A DNA stretch of 64,000 nt, from positions 62,001-126,000 of the forward strand of contig NZ_MDDP01000002.1 in assembly GCF_001999725.1 (NCBI RefSeq), read 5' to 3'. Origin of the DNA: Cellulophaga omnivescoria (GTDB taxonomy: Bacteria; Bacteroidota; Bacteroidia; Flavobacteriales; Flavobacteriaceae). The notes beneath the pieces are model-generated. The model had not been told where the DNA came from. It was given only the letters and a program-made list of their open reading frames with translations, and searched no databases. Shown here in pieces: positions 27,334 to 34,764 of this stretch; the first letter of the stretch is position 1, and every line of letters starts with the position of its first letter. A program made the translations under genes and the position numbers.

Positions 27334-28617
27334 TTATTTTGTTGTGTTTAAAAATTTAGGTTTAATAGTTAACATTGCCCAAGCCCAATTTTGACTTCCT
27401 GCAGATGCATCTTTGGTAGTTCCTTTTAACTCATACATACCATCGTTAGCAAACATTTGAGAATAACCAACTGCCAAACCATACCCTTTAAACTTTTTAG
27501 AAAAAACAAGGTCTAGCTCTGTGCCCAAAGATTTATCGCCACTTGCTAACTCTTGTTCTCCACTAAAATTTAACGCTTTTATCATAAGACTAGAGGTGTC
27601 ATTTAGTTTAAAATTAGCGCTAATATGTACATCTAATAAACCTACAGAATTAGCGTGGTTACCCACATAAAAATAATCCATAAAACCATTAAATTTATGG
27701 TTGGTTCCGTAAAGAGGAAAAAAAGCTCCTGTTTCACCAGCATCTGCGTCATTACCACTAATTAACTCAAAACCGGCACCTAGAGTAACCTTGTTAGATG
27801 TTTTATAATTTAAATCTAAACTTGCCAAATAAGCTCCTTTTACATCAATTTCTCCTTGTCTTTTTCCGGTTTGTAAAAACAAATTACTACTTACGCCTAG
27901 CTTCCCTTTTTTGTATGCTAAATGTGTACCAATGGTAACTAAACTACTTGTACCATCTGGAGTTGTAGCATCATCTTCATACTCCTGAAAACCATTATTT
28001 AACACTAACAAACTACCAGAAAAAGTGTCCCAACTTTGTTTAGCATATAAATACTGCATTGTTTTATAAGAGAAAAAGCCTGTGGTACTATATTCCGTTC
28101 CTACAGATGAAAAACCAGATAAATTTGCCTTATCTTGATTAAATGCGAGACCTACATCTAATAAAAAATTATCTTTTTTATACTTTAACAATGCAGCATC
28201 ATGATTACGTGCTTGTTGAGCCCAACCTACAGAACCTAATATTCTTTGATCGTCATAATCTATTGTTTGTCTTCCTATTTTTGTAGTAAACCCTTTTCCT
28301 AAATTTAACTCTCCCCAAGCTTCAAAAACAGCAAAAGAGTTATTGGCATCTGCAGGTAATAATTGTCTATTTTCTCCCCAAGTTAAAACATCTTGTAAAC
28401 TTAAGTAAAACTTGTAATTTTCTGTATTATATCCAAAATTTAAACGAGCCCTTGTTGCAACACCAAATCCAGCATCTGTATCTTCTGCAATAGGACTGCC
28501 AAACCCATGTCTGTACTCTGTTCTTGGTCTAAATTCACCATCTAATGTAAACTGTGCGAATGTATAATTAGCAATAAATAAAAAAAGGCATAGTATTAGG
28601 TATTGATATTTTTTCAT
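27334..28617 (-). CDS. Alginate-export-family outer-membrane porin, likely nitrate channel
   Basis: A 427-residue product with a signal peptide (YLILCLFLFIANYTFAQ). The mature protein alternates hydrophobic and polar residues as in a beta-barrel: FTLDGEFRPRTEYRHGF, LNFGYNTENYKFYLSLQDVLTWGE, and a C-terminal aromatic strand (NWAWAMLTIKPKF). This matches the alginate_export family, many of which are general anion porins. It is the last gene of the nrtABCD operon, 31 bases after nrtD, so its most likely role is letting nitrate or nitrite cross the outer membrane. That role is inferred. Confidence 0.85.
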   Translation of the reverse strand: MKKYQYLILCLFLFIANYTFAQFTLDGEFRPRTEYRHGFGSPIAEDTDAGFGVATRARLNFGYNTENYKFYLSLQDVLTWGENRQLLPADANNSFAVFEAWGELNLGKGFTTKIGRQTIDYDDQRILGSVGWAQQARNHDAALLKYKKDNFLLDVGLAFNQDKANLSGFSSVGTEYSTTGFFSYKTMQYLYAKQSWDTFSGSLLVLNNGFQEYEDDATTPDGTSSLVTIGTHLAYKKGKLGVSSNLFLQTGKRQGEIDVKGAYLASLDLNYKTSNKVTLGAGFELISGNDADAGETGAFFPLYGTNHKFNGFMDYFYVGNHANSVGLLDVHISANFKLNDTSSLMIKALNFSGEQELASGDKSLGTELDLVFSKKFKGYGLAVGYSQMFANDGMYELKGTTKDASAGSQNWAWAMLTIKPKFLNTTK

Positions 28618-28648
28618 AATCTATTTTTTATAGTGTTTTATATTAATT

Positions 28649-29476
28649 TTAGTGTTCTAAAAAATCTATTAAATGCTTTCTGCAAGCGTAGTAATCTTTG
28701 TGTTCTAAAACAGATTTTCTTGTTCTAGGTCTTTCAAAATCTACAGTTAGTACGTCTCCAATTTTTGCCCTTGGGCCACTAGTCATCATCACTACTCTGT
28801 CTGCTAAAAAAATAGCTTCATCTACATCATGAGTAATCATTACTGCTGTAATTTTCTCTTTGTTCCATATTTCTATTAAAATATCCTGAAGCTCTCCTCT
28901 TGTTAACGAATCTAACATTCCAAAAGGCTCATCTAACAACAATACTTTGGGCTTAATAGCAAATGCCCTTGCAATACCAACTCTTTGTTGCATACCTTGA
29001 GATAGCTCTGTTGCTTTTTTATTAAAAGCCCCATCTAAACCTACTTTGTGTAAATAATATTTGGCTATATCTACACGTTGTTTTTTAGGAATGTGAGGAA
29101 AAACTTGGTTTACACCTAATAAAACATTTTGCAAGGCTGTCATCCAAGGCATTAAACTTGGTGATTGAAAAATTACGCCTCTATCTGGACCAGGTCCTTT
29201 TACAGGGTTACCCAAAACAGATATGTTTCCGCCAGAAATAGAGTTTAAGCCAGCTATCATAGAAAGCATTGTTGTTTTTCCACAACCAGAATGCCCTATA
29301 ATTGTAACAAACTCCTCTTTCATTATTTGTAAATTTAAATTCTCTAATACCACGTAGTCTCCTTTTGGTGTTGGGTAAACCTTTTTTAAATTAATAAGGT
29401 CTAACATTACTTTAGAAGGGTAGTAAATTCCGTTTTCAAAGTTGGTATTGTCTGTTTTTGTAATAGTTGCACTCAT
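28649..29476 (-). CDS. nrtD: Nitrate ABC transporter ATP-binding protein NrtD-like
   Basis: A 275-residue ABC ATPase of the nitrate/taurine (NitT/TauT) class. Walker A is GHSGCGKTT (~58-66), the signature ELSQGMQQRVGIARA, Walker B KVLLLDEPFGMLD, and the H-loop THDVDEA. It lacks the C-terminal NrtA-like domain that cyanobacterial NrtC carries. It pairs with the ATPase at 29489, 12 bases upstream, as a heterodimer energising NrtB uptake of nitrate. Confidence 0.9.
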   Translation of the reverse strand: MSATITKTDNTNFENGIYYPSKVMLDLINLKKVYPTPKGDYVVLENLNLQIMKEEFVTIIGHSGCGKTTMLSMIAGLNSISGGNISVLGNPVKGPGPDRGVIFQSPSLMPWMTALQNVLLGVNQVFPHIPKKQRVDIAKYYLHKVGLDGAFNKKATELSQGMQQRVGIARAFAIKPKVLLLDEPFGMLDSLTRGELQDILIEIWNKEKITAVMITHDVDEAIFLADRVVMMTSGPRAKIGDVLTVDFERPRTRKSVLEHKDYYACRKHLIDFLEH

Positions 29477-29488
29477 TTTTCTATTTTT

Positions 29489-30334
29489 TTAAAATTGACC
29501 AACAAAACTTTTTGGCGTAGCATCTGGCAAGACATACTCTGTATTAGAAACGGACTTTCTGCTTTCTCCTATAGCCATTAAATAGGCAATAATTTTATTT
29601 CTAGTCTCTATATAGTTTATATTATCATTTAATTTTGTCTTGTCTCTTGGGCGCTCTATATCTATAATAAACTCTGGTCCCAATGTTGCTTTTGGCCCTG
29701 GTTTTAAAGGAATAATTCTATCTGCCATATAAATACCTTCATCAACATCATTTGTAATTAGCAAAGCAGTTCTTTTGTCTTTACTCCAAATATTTAATAT
29801 TTCATCTTGTAAATTGCCTCTGGTTAACGCATCTAAAGCCCCTAAAGGTTCATCCATAATTATCATTTCTGGTTTCATAGCCAATGCTCTAGCCACAGAG
29901 ACTCTCTGCCTCATTCCGCCAGACAATTCTTTTGGCCTTTTATCAATTGCGTGTGATAGGCCTACCATCTTTATAAAACTAACAACCCTTTCTTTAATTT
30001 CTGTTTTACTTTCTTTTGGAAAAGCCTCCTTAACAGCCATTGCAACATTCTGATACACTGTTAACCAAGGAAGTAGTGAGTAATTTTGAAAAATAACTCC
30101 ACGTTTGTGACTTGTGCCAACTACAGGTTCTCCCTTAAAAAGCACCTCTCCACTGGTTGGTTTTATTAAGCCATTAATTAAATTTACTAGTGTAGTTTTT
30201 CCGCTTCCAGTAAAACCTACAATAGCAACAAACTCCCCTTCTTCTATTTTTAAATTGATGTTAGAAAGTACCTCTGTACTATTATTTCCTTGACCGTATG
30301 TTTTACACACATTTTTTAATTCTAAATACGCCAT
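29489..30334 (-). CDS. nrtC: Nitrate ABC transporter ATP-binding protein NrtC-like
   Basis: A 281-residue ABC ATPase. Walker A GFTGSGKTT lies near 40-48, the signature is ELSGGMRQRVSVARA, and Walker B is EMIIMDEPLGALD. The H-loop region reads LLITNDVDEGI, with Asn in place of the usual switch His (ITND rather than ITHD), so one of the two ATP sites may be weakened and the partner at 28649, which keeps ITHD, may carry hydrolysis. About 25 C-terminal residues extend past the ATPase core without forming an NrtA-like domain. Eighteen bases separate it from nrtB. Confidence 0.9.
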   Translation of the reverse strand: MAYLELKNVCKTYGQGNNSTEVLSNINLKIEEGEFVAIVGFTGSGKTTLVNLINGLIKPTSGEVLFKGEPVVGTSHKRGVIFQNYSLLPWLTVYQNVAMAVKEAFPKESKTEIKERVVSFIKMVGLSHAIDKRPKELSGGMRQRVSVARALAMKPEMIIMDEPLGALDALTRGNLQDEILNIWSKDKRTALLITNDVDEGIYMADRIIPLKPGPKATLGPEFIIDIERPRDKTKLNDNINYIETRNKIIAYLMAIGESRKSVSNTEYVLPDATPKSFVGQF

Positions 30335-30352
30335 AGTGCTTGATTTTATAAA

Positions 30353-31453
30353 TTAAATGCCCTCGTTTTTATTAAAAGACACCATTTGTTGAATGGTTAG
30401 CATTAACCTATCTAACAAAAAGCCTATAATGCCAATAACAAACATTGCCACTATAATTTTAGCGTTAGAATCGTTTGCTCCGTTTTGAAATTCTTCCCAA
30501 ACAAACAAACCTAAACCTGGACTTTGAGCCAGTAACTCTATAGCAATTAGAACCATCCAGGCAACTGATAGTGTAATTCTAAGTCCAGTAAATATTAACG
30601 GTAATGAAGAAGGTAAAATAACTTTAAATACTTTTTGAAAAGTTCCTAGCTTTAAAACTTTAGCTACATTTATATAGTCTTTATCTACAGAAGAAACACC
30701 CATTGCGGTGTTAACTAAAGTTGCCCACATTGCGCACAAACCAACACTAACAAAAGAAATTACAAATGCATTATCTGAGCTGGCTCCTATATATAATGTT
30801 TTTACAATCATAAAAACTAACAAATACCAAACTACTGGAGACACAGGTTTAAATATTTGAATAAACCAATTAAATGCACTTCTAAGAGACGGACTTAATC
30901 CTATAATAACACCTATAGGAACTGCTATAATAAGTGCAAGCAAAAATCCTGCAAAAACAGTTTTTATACTAGTTAAAACAATATCTATAAAGGAGGCTCT
31001 ACCGGTATAAACTATTGCCTTTTTACCTTGTGCAATTAACTTAGCATTAGTAGACTCCATTTTTAAATTAAAGGCATCTTTTTTTGCTTGAATTAAATGA
31101 TGATCTGCAATTAAAGACATAAATGAAGCCCATACCTGAGTTGGTGATGGTAAAGTATTTGGCTGACACCTACTTTCTCCTGAAGCAATACAAGCCCTTT
31201 CTGCATCCGCAGCAGCCGGACCTTGTTCTTCCAATGCCTTTTCAATTCTATAGGCAGCTTCTTTATTGTACAATGCCTTAGAACCAAGATGCCACAGCCC
31301 CAAAAACAAAAGGATAGAAACAATAGTTATTGCTGTTTTTTTTAATGATTTTGATACCGCATCTTTTTCAAACTTAGATTTAACAATTGAAGCTATTTGC
31401 TTAAAAAAAGCAAAACCAGAGTGCTGTTTCTTTAATGTAATTTCTTGTTTCAT
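30353..31453 (-). CDS. nrtB: Nitrate ABC transporter permease NrtB-like
   Basis: A 366-residue inner-membrane permease of the NitT/TauT class. An N-terminal membrane helix is at ~44-62, followed by a ~100-residue periplasmic insert that is longer than in most family members and includes NTLPSPTQVW. Five or more further helices carry the BPD_transp_1 core, with the EAA-like segment around FKVILPSSLPLIFTGLRITLS. The last helices end in LDRLMLTIQQMVSFNK. It forms the channel for nitrate delivered by NrtA. Translation starts at the ATG at 31453, 30 bases after nrtA. Confidence 0.93.
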   Translation of the reverse strand: MKQEITLKKQHSGFAFFKQIASIVKSKFEKDAVSKSLKKTAITIVSILLFLGLWHLGSKALYNKEAAYRIEKALEEQGPAAADAERACIASGESRCQPNTLPSPTQVWASFMSLIADHHLIQAKKDAFNLKMESTNAKLIAQGKKAIVYTGRASFIDIVLTSIKTVFAGFLLALIIAVPIGVIIGLSPSLRSAFNWFIQIFKPVSPVVWYLLVFMIVKTLYIGASSDNAFVISFVSVGLCAMWATLVNTAMGVSSVDKDYINVAKVLKLGTFQKVFKVILPSSLPLIFTGLRITLSVAWMVLIAIELLAQSPGLGLFVWEEFQNGANDSNAKIIVAMFVIGIIGFLLDRLMLTIQQMVSFNKNEGI

Positions 31454-31483
31454 CGTATATTCTTTTTTGGGTTGTAGTGGTAG

Positions 31484-32854
31484 TTAATCTTTATTACCTA
31501 TGGCAAAACTGTTTATATAACCAATAGGATCTTTTGCATCATAAAGAGTACCGTCTATAAAATCTGTTGTTGCTGGCTTATAACCATCTGTTTCTGGTAT
31601 ATCTTCCTTTGGTATTTTGCCTTCGGCAACCAATAAGTCTGCAGCTTTTCTCCAAACATCTGGGCGGTAAATTTCTTTTATTGTTTCCTTGTACCAAGCG
31701 GCAGGTTTTGCTTCTGAAATTTGTCCCCATCGTCTCATTTGTGTTAAAAACCAAATTCCGTCAGAATAAAAAGGATATGTAGCATTGTATTTGTAAAACA
31801 CATTAAAATCTGGCATAGAACGTTTGTCTCCTTTTTCAAACTCAAAAGTACCCGTCATAGAATTTGCTAATACTTCTTCTGGAGCACCTACATATTGTGA
31901 CATAGATAATATTTTAACGGCCTCTTTTCTGTTGTTAGGATTATCTAACCACTTACCAGCTCTTATTAAAGCTTTTGTAACCGCTACTGCAGTATTAGGG
32001 TTTTCTTCTACAAACTTTTTTGTCATTACAAATACTTTTTCTGGGTTATTTTTCCATATGTCATAATTTGTAACAACTGGTACACCTATACCTTTAAAAA
32101 CTGCTTGTTGGTTCCAAGGTTCGCCCACACAATAGCCATAAATTGTTCCAGATTCTAAAGTAGCCGGCATTTGTGGCGGTGGTGTTACAGATAGTAAAAC
32201 TTCAGCATCAATTTGTCCCTGCACATTATCTGCCGTATACATACCTGGGTGTATACCCGCTGCAGCCAACCAATACCTTATTTCGTAATTGTGAGTAGAT
32301 ACAGGAAAAACCATCCCCATTTTAAATGGTTTTCCGCTGTTTTTATACTCAGCTACTACTGGTTTTAAAGCATCTGCCTTAATTGGATGTATTGTTTTTC
32401 CGTTATCATCTAAAGGCACATTGGGTTTCATTTTTGCCCAAACATCATTAGATACTGTTATTCCGTTTCCATTTAAATCCATAGAAAACGGAGTAACCAA
32501 TTTTGCACGCCTACCAAAGCCTACTCCTGCTGCTATTGGTTGTCCTGCTAGCATATGAGAACCATCTAACTGGCCATCTATAACACGGTCTAAAACATTT
32601 TTCCAGTTAGACTGTGCCTCAACAGAAACAAAAAGTCCTTCCTCCTCAAAAAAGCCTTTTTCTTTAGCTATAGCTAAAGGAGCCATATCTGTTAATTTTA
32701 TAAATCCAAAAGTTAATTGTGGTTTTTCAATTTCAAATGCCGATGCTGCTACATCTTCTGTAGTAGTTTTTTCTTTTTTTTCTTTACTGCCACAAGACCA
32801 AAGAAAAACTAGAGCCATTAAATAAAGAGGTACATTTTTTACTGTATTTTTCAT
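31484..32854 (-). CDS. nrtA: Nitrate-binding lipoprotein NrtA-like
   Basis: A 456-residue periplasmic solute-binding protein. The N-terminus has a lipoprotein signal ending LVFLWSCGS (Cys at ~21) and a Lys/Glu/Thr-rich tether. The fold is NrtA/Cmp[57 protein letters not shown], and [10 protein letters not shown] near the C-terminus. It captures nitrate or nitrite for NrtBCD. It is the first gene of the operon and is preceded by two palindromic TACGTA-type elements. Bicarbonate binding, as in CmpA, is less likely given the context. Confidence 0.92.
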   Translation of the reverse strand: MKNTVKNVPLYLMALVFLWSCGSKEKKEKTTTEDVAASAFEIEKPQLTFGFIKLTDMAPLAIAKEKGFFEEEGLFVSVEAQSNWKNVLDRVIDGQLDGSHMLAGQPIAAGVGFGRRAKLVTPFSMDLNGNGITVSNDVWAKMKPNVPLDDNGKTIHPIKADALKPVVAEYKNSGKPFKMGMVFPVSTHNYEIRYWLAAAGIHPGMYTADNVQGQIDAEVLLSVTPPPQMPATLESGTIYGYCVGEPWNQQAVFKGIGVPVVTNYDIWKNNPEKVFVMTKKFVEENPNTAVAVTKALIRAGKWLDNPNNRKEAVKILSMSQYVGAPEEVLANSMTGTFEFEKGDKRSMPDFNVFYKYNATYPFYSDGIWFLTQMRRWGQISEAKPAAWYKETIKEIYRPDVWRKAADLLVAEGKIPKEDIPETDGYKPATTDFIDGTLYDAKDPIGYINSFAIGNKD

Positions 32855-32875
32855 AGTTAATTATTTAGAGTGTTC

Positions 32876-32891
32876 TACGTATTAATACTTA
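32876..32891 (-). promoter_or_regulatory. Degenerate copy of the nitrate-regulon palindrome near nrtA
   Basis: TACGTATTAATACTTA matches the 16-bp palindrome at the nitrate reductase promoter at 15 of 16 positions. It lies just downstream of the predicted nrtA transcription start, 22 bases before the start codon, a position compatible with repression or wrapping. Confidence 0.6.
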
Positions 32892-32897
32892 TTAAAA

Positions 32898-32916
32898 CAA
32901 AAGTATACGTATACTT
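32898..32916 (-). promoter_or_regulatory. nrtA promoter box overlapping a 16-bp palindrome
   Basis: On the minus strand TACTTTTG (32905-32898) fits the -7 consensus. It overlaps the perfect palindrome AAGTATACGTATACTT (32901-32916), which contains a central TACGTA. Confidence 0.65.
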
Positions 32917-33031
32917 TCTAAAATTTTATGAAATAAAACAGAACAAAACATTCTTTTACACCATTAAAAAACCTGTATTAACGCATAAAAAAGAGATAAA
33001 AGCCTAATAACAAACCAGTTACAAATAAAAA

Positions 33032-33055
33032 AAGTTGCGTATATATACGCAACTT
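33032..33055 (-). terminator. Terminator after the FNR-like regulator gene
   Basis: A 24-bp perfect palindrome (AAGTTGCGTATA and its mirror complement). A run of As to the left acts as the U tract on the minus strand. Confidence 0.8.
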
Positions 33056-33079
33056 ACTACTTAATACTACCTATTTATT

Positions 33080-33805
33080 TTATAAATCTAAATAGTAATT
33101 ATGCTCAGAAATTTCTTTTTTAAGTAAAGCAATGTTAGTTATTCCTATTTTTTTTCCCTTCGTAAAAATTAAACTTTCTTTTTTTAGGGCAGAAAAAACT
33201 CTTATTACTTGTTCTTCTGTAGTACCAGCATAATCTGCATATTCTCGTCTACTTAGTTGCAAGTTTAAAAAACCATTATAATCTTTAAATTTTCTATGTA
33301 TGTAAAGCAAGCTGTCTACAACACGTTCTCTAACTGTCATTTGTGAAATGGTTTTTAGTTTTGCCTCACTCCTATTAAGTTCGTTTGCATAAAAAAGCAT
33401 CATATCATAAGTAAATGTTGCATTACTTTTTAATTTGGTCTGCAAACTATCTTTAGAATAATAACACAAAATACTATCCTCTAAAGCCATTGCTCCTATA
33501 GAGTAATACTCTTCTGTTCCAAAACCACGGTGACCTATTATTTCTCCTTCTTTAGCAAATCTCACAATTTGTTCTTTACCGTTTAATCCTGTTCTATACA
33601 CTTTTACTTTACCTTTTAAAATAAAAAAAAGACCATTAACCGGTGCTCCTTCTATTATAAACTGCTGTCCTTTTTTACAACTAATTTCTGTTTTTAAGAC
33701 AGAAAAAAAATCATCCCTTTCTGCTAATACACTTCTTTTAACCAAACAATCTGCATTCATACAACTTTTACAAGAAGTAGCTAAAAATGTATACTTATTA
33801 GGCAT
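33080..33805 (-). CDS. FNR-like Crp/Fnr regulator with a four-cysteine Fe-S signature
   Basis: A 241-residue regulator. The N-terminal motif SCKSCMNADC gives Cys12, Cys15 and Cys20, and a fourth Cys114 lies in the beta roll (SILCYY). Spacing and offset match the four [4Fe-4S] ligands of E. coli FNR (20, 23, 29, 122) almost exactly, so oxygen or NO sensing is plausible. A further Cys43 is also present. The C-terminal HTH reads LSRREYADYAGTTEEQVIRVFSALK. Its recognition helix keeps Glu and Arg but has Ile where FNR has Ser, so the half site may differ from TTGAT. It lies between nrtA and cobA with its own terminator. Confidence 0.9.
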   Translation of the reverse strand: MPNKYTFLATSCKSCMNADCLVKRSVLAERDDFFSVLKTEISCKKGQQFIIEGAPVNGLFFILKGKVKVYRTGLNGKEQIVRFAKEGEIIGHRGFGTEEYYSIGAMALEDSILCYYSKDSLQTKLKSNATFTYDMMLFYANELNRSEAKLKTISQMTVRERVVDSLLYIHRKFKDYNGFLNLQLSRREYADYAGTTEEQVIRVFSALKKESLIFTKGKKIGITNIALLKKEISEHNYYLDL

Positions 33806-33862
33806 AATAATTATTTTAGATTTAAAATTAGAGGCAAAAACTAGATATTTAATACACTTAGC

Positions 33863-34636
33863 TTAGAGGCTAGAATGAAGCACTCTTTGTAATTCTTCTT
33901 CAAAAAAAGAAGGATGCTCTGCTACTACATCACCAATAACTATTACACCAGGAAGGGCAATATTGATATTGTTTTTAACGGTATTACAACTAGACAAGGT
34001 GCCTGTTATGCAGGTTTCTTTACCTAAAGTACCGTTTTGTATTATAGCAAAAGGCGTTAACTTACTTCTATGTTTTGCAACTTCTTGAGCTATTTTAATA
34101 AACTTACGTACTCCCATAAGTATTACCAATGTTGCAGAAGATTTTGCAGCTAAAATTAAATCATTAGAAAATGATCCATCTTTTTTTGTGGCTGTCATTA
34201 CCCAAAAGCTACTGCTTACACCCCTACGAGTTACTGGTATACCTTGGCTGGCGGGCACTGCTATTGCACTACTTATCCCAGGAACAACAGTTACTGGTAT
34301 ACCAAAAGATTCTACGTATTCTATTTCTTCACTAGCCCTACCAAACACAAAAGGATCTCCTCCCTTTAAACGCACGGCGTGCCCGTATTTATATGCGCTT
34401 TCTACTATAAGTTTATTTATGTCACCTTGTAATAAAGAATGTTTTCCACAACGCTTACCTACGTATATTTTAGGTATAGAATTATCAATTTCACTAAGTA
34501 AATCTATGCTTACTAGTGCATCATATAAAATTACATCAGCTTGCTGCAAAACCTTAATTCCCCTAAGGGTAATAAGGTCTACACCGCCCGGCCCAGCACC
34601 TACTAAACTTACTTTAGGATTTTTTGACTGCATCAT
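33863..34636 (-). CDS. cobA: Uroporphyrinogen-III C-methyltransferase
   Basis: A 257-residue SUMT that methylates uroporphyrinogen III twice to precorrin-2, the first step to siroheme for NirB. Motifs: VSLVGAGPGGVDLITLRG at the N-terminus, YVGKRCGKHS, RLKGGDPFVFGR, and VPGISSAIAVPASQGIPVTRRG. No fused CysG oxidase/chelatase domain is present, so a separate precorrin-2 dehydrogenase/ferrochelatase is needed elsewhere. It is divergent from nirB across a shared operator region and is probably induced with it. Confidence 0.95.
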   Translation of the reverse strand: MMQSKNPKVSLVGAGPGGVDLITLRGIKVLQQADVILYDALVSIDLLSEIDNSIPKIYVGKRCGKHSLLQGDINKLIVESAYKYGHAVRLKGGDPFVFGRASEEIEYVESFGIPVTVVPGISSAIAVPASQGIPVTRRGVSSSFWVMTATKKDGSFSNDLILAAKSSATLVILMGVRKFIKIAQEVAKHRSKLTPFAIIQNGTLGKETCITGTLSSCNTVKNNINIALPGVIVIGDVVAEHPSFFEEELQRVLHSSL

Positions 34637-34676
34637 AATATATAATTATTAAGGTGAAAAATTATTAATACAACAA

Positions 34677-34688
34677 CAAAACTACGTA
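34677..34688 (-). promoter_or_regulatory. cobA promoter box with adjacent TACGTA element
   Basis: On the minus strand TAGTTTTG (34684-34677) fits the -7 consensus, and a TACGTA half site (34688-34683) overlaps its upstream edge. The same TACGTA-into-box arrangement occurs at nirB. Confidence 0.6.
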
Positions 34689-34715
34689 TTTATTTTGATA
34701 AAAACAGATAAAATA

Positions 34716-34737
34716 TACGTAATAATACGTATTTTTG
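34716..34737 (+). promoter_or_regulatory. nirB promoter with paired TACGTA operator
   Basis: Two TACGTA elements at 34716-34721 and 34726-34731 are separated by four bases, the same spacing as at the nitrate reductase promoter. The second overlaps a TATTTTTG -7 box (34730-34737). No -33 TTG is present. A further TACGTA touches the start codon (34760-34765). Confidence 0.7.
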
Positions 34738-34764
34738 TTATTGTAATCTCATAATCATGTACGT

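Noticed and set aside
26407-34731. NtcA-type operators (GTA-N8-TAC) at nitrate promoters
   Set aside because: The GTA/TAC spacing in the palindromes is four or six bases, not eight.
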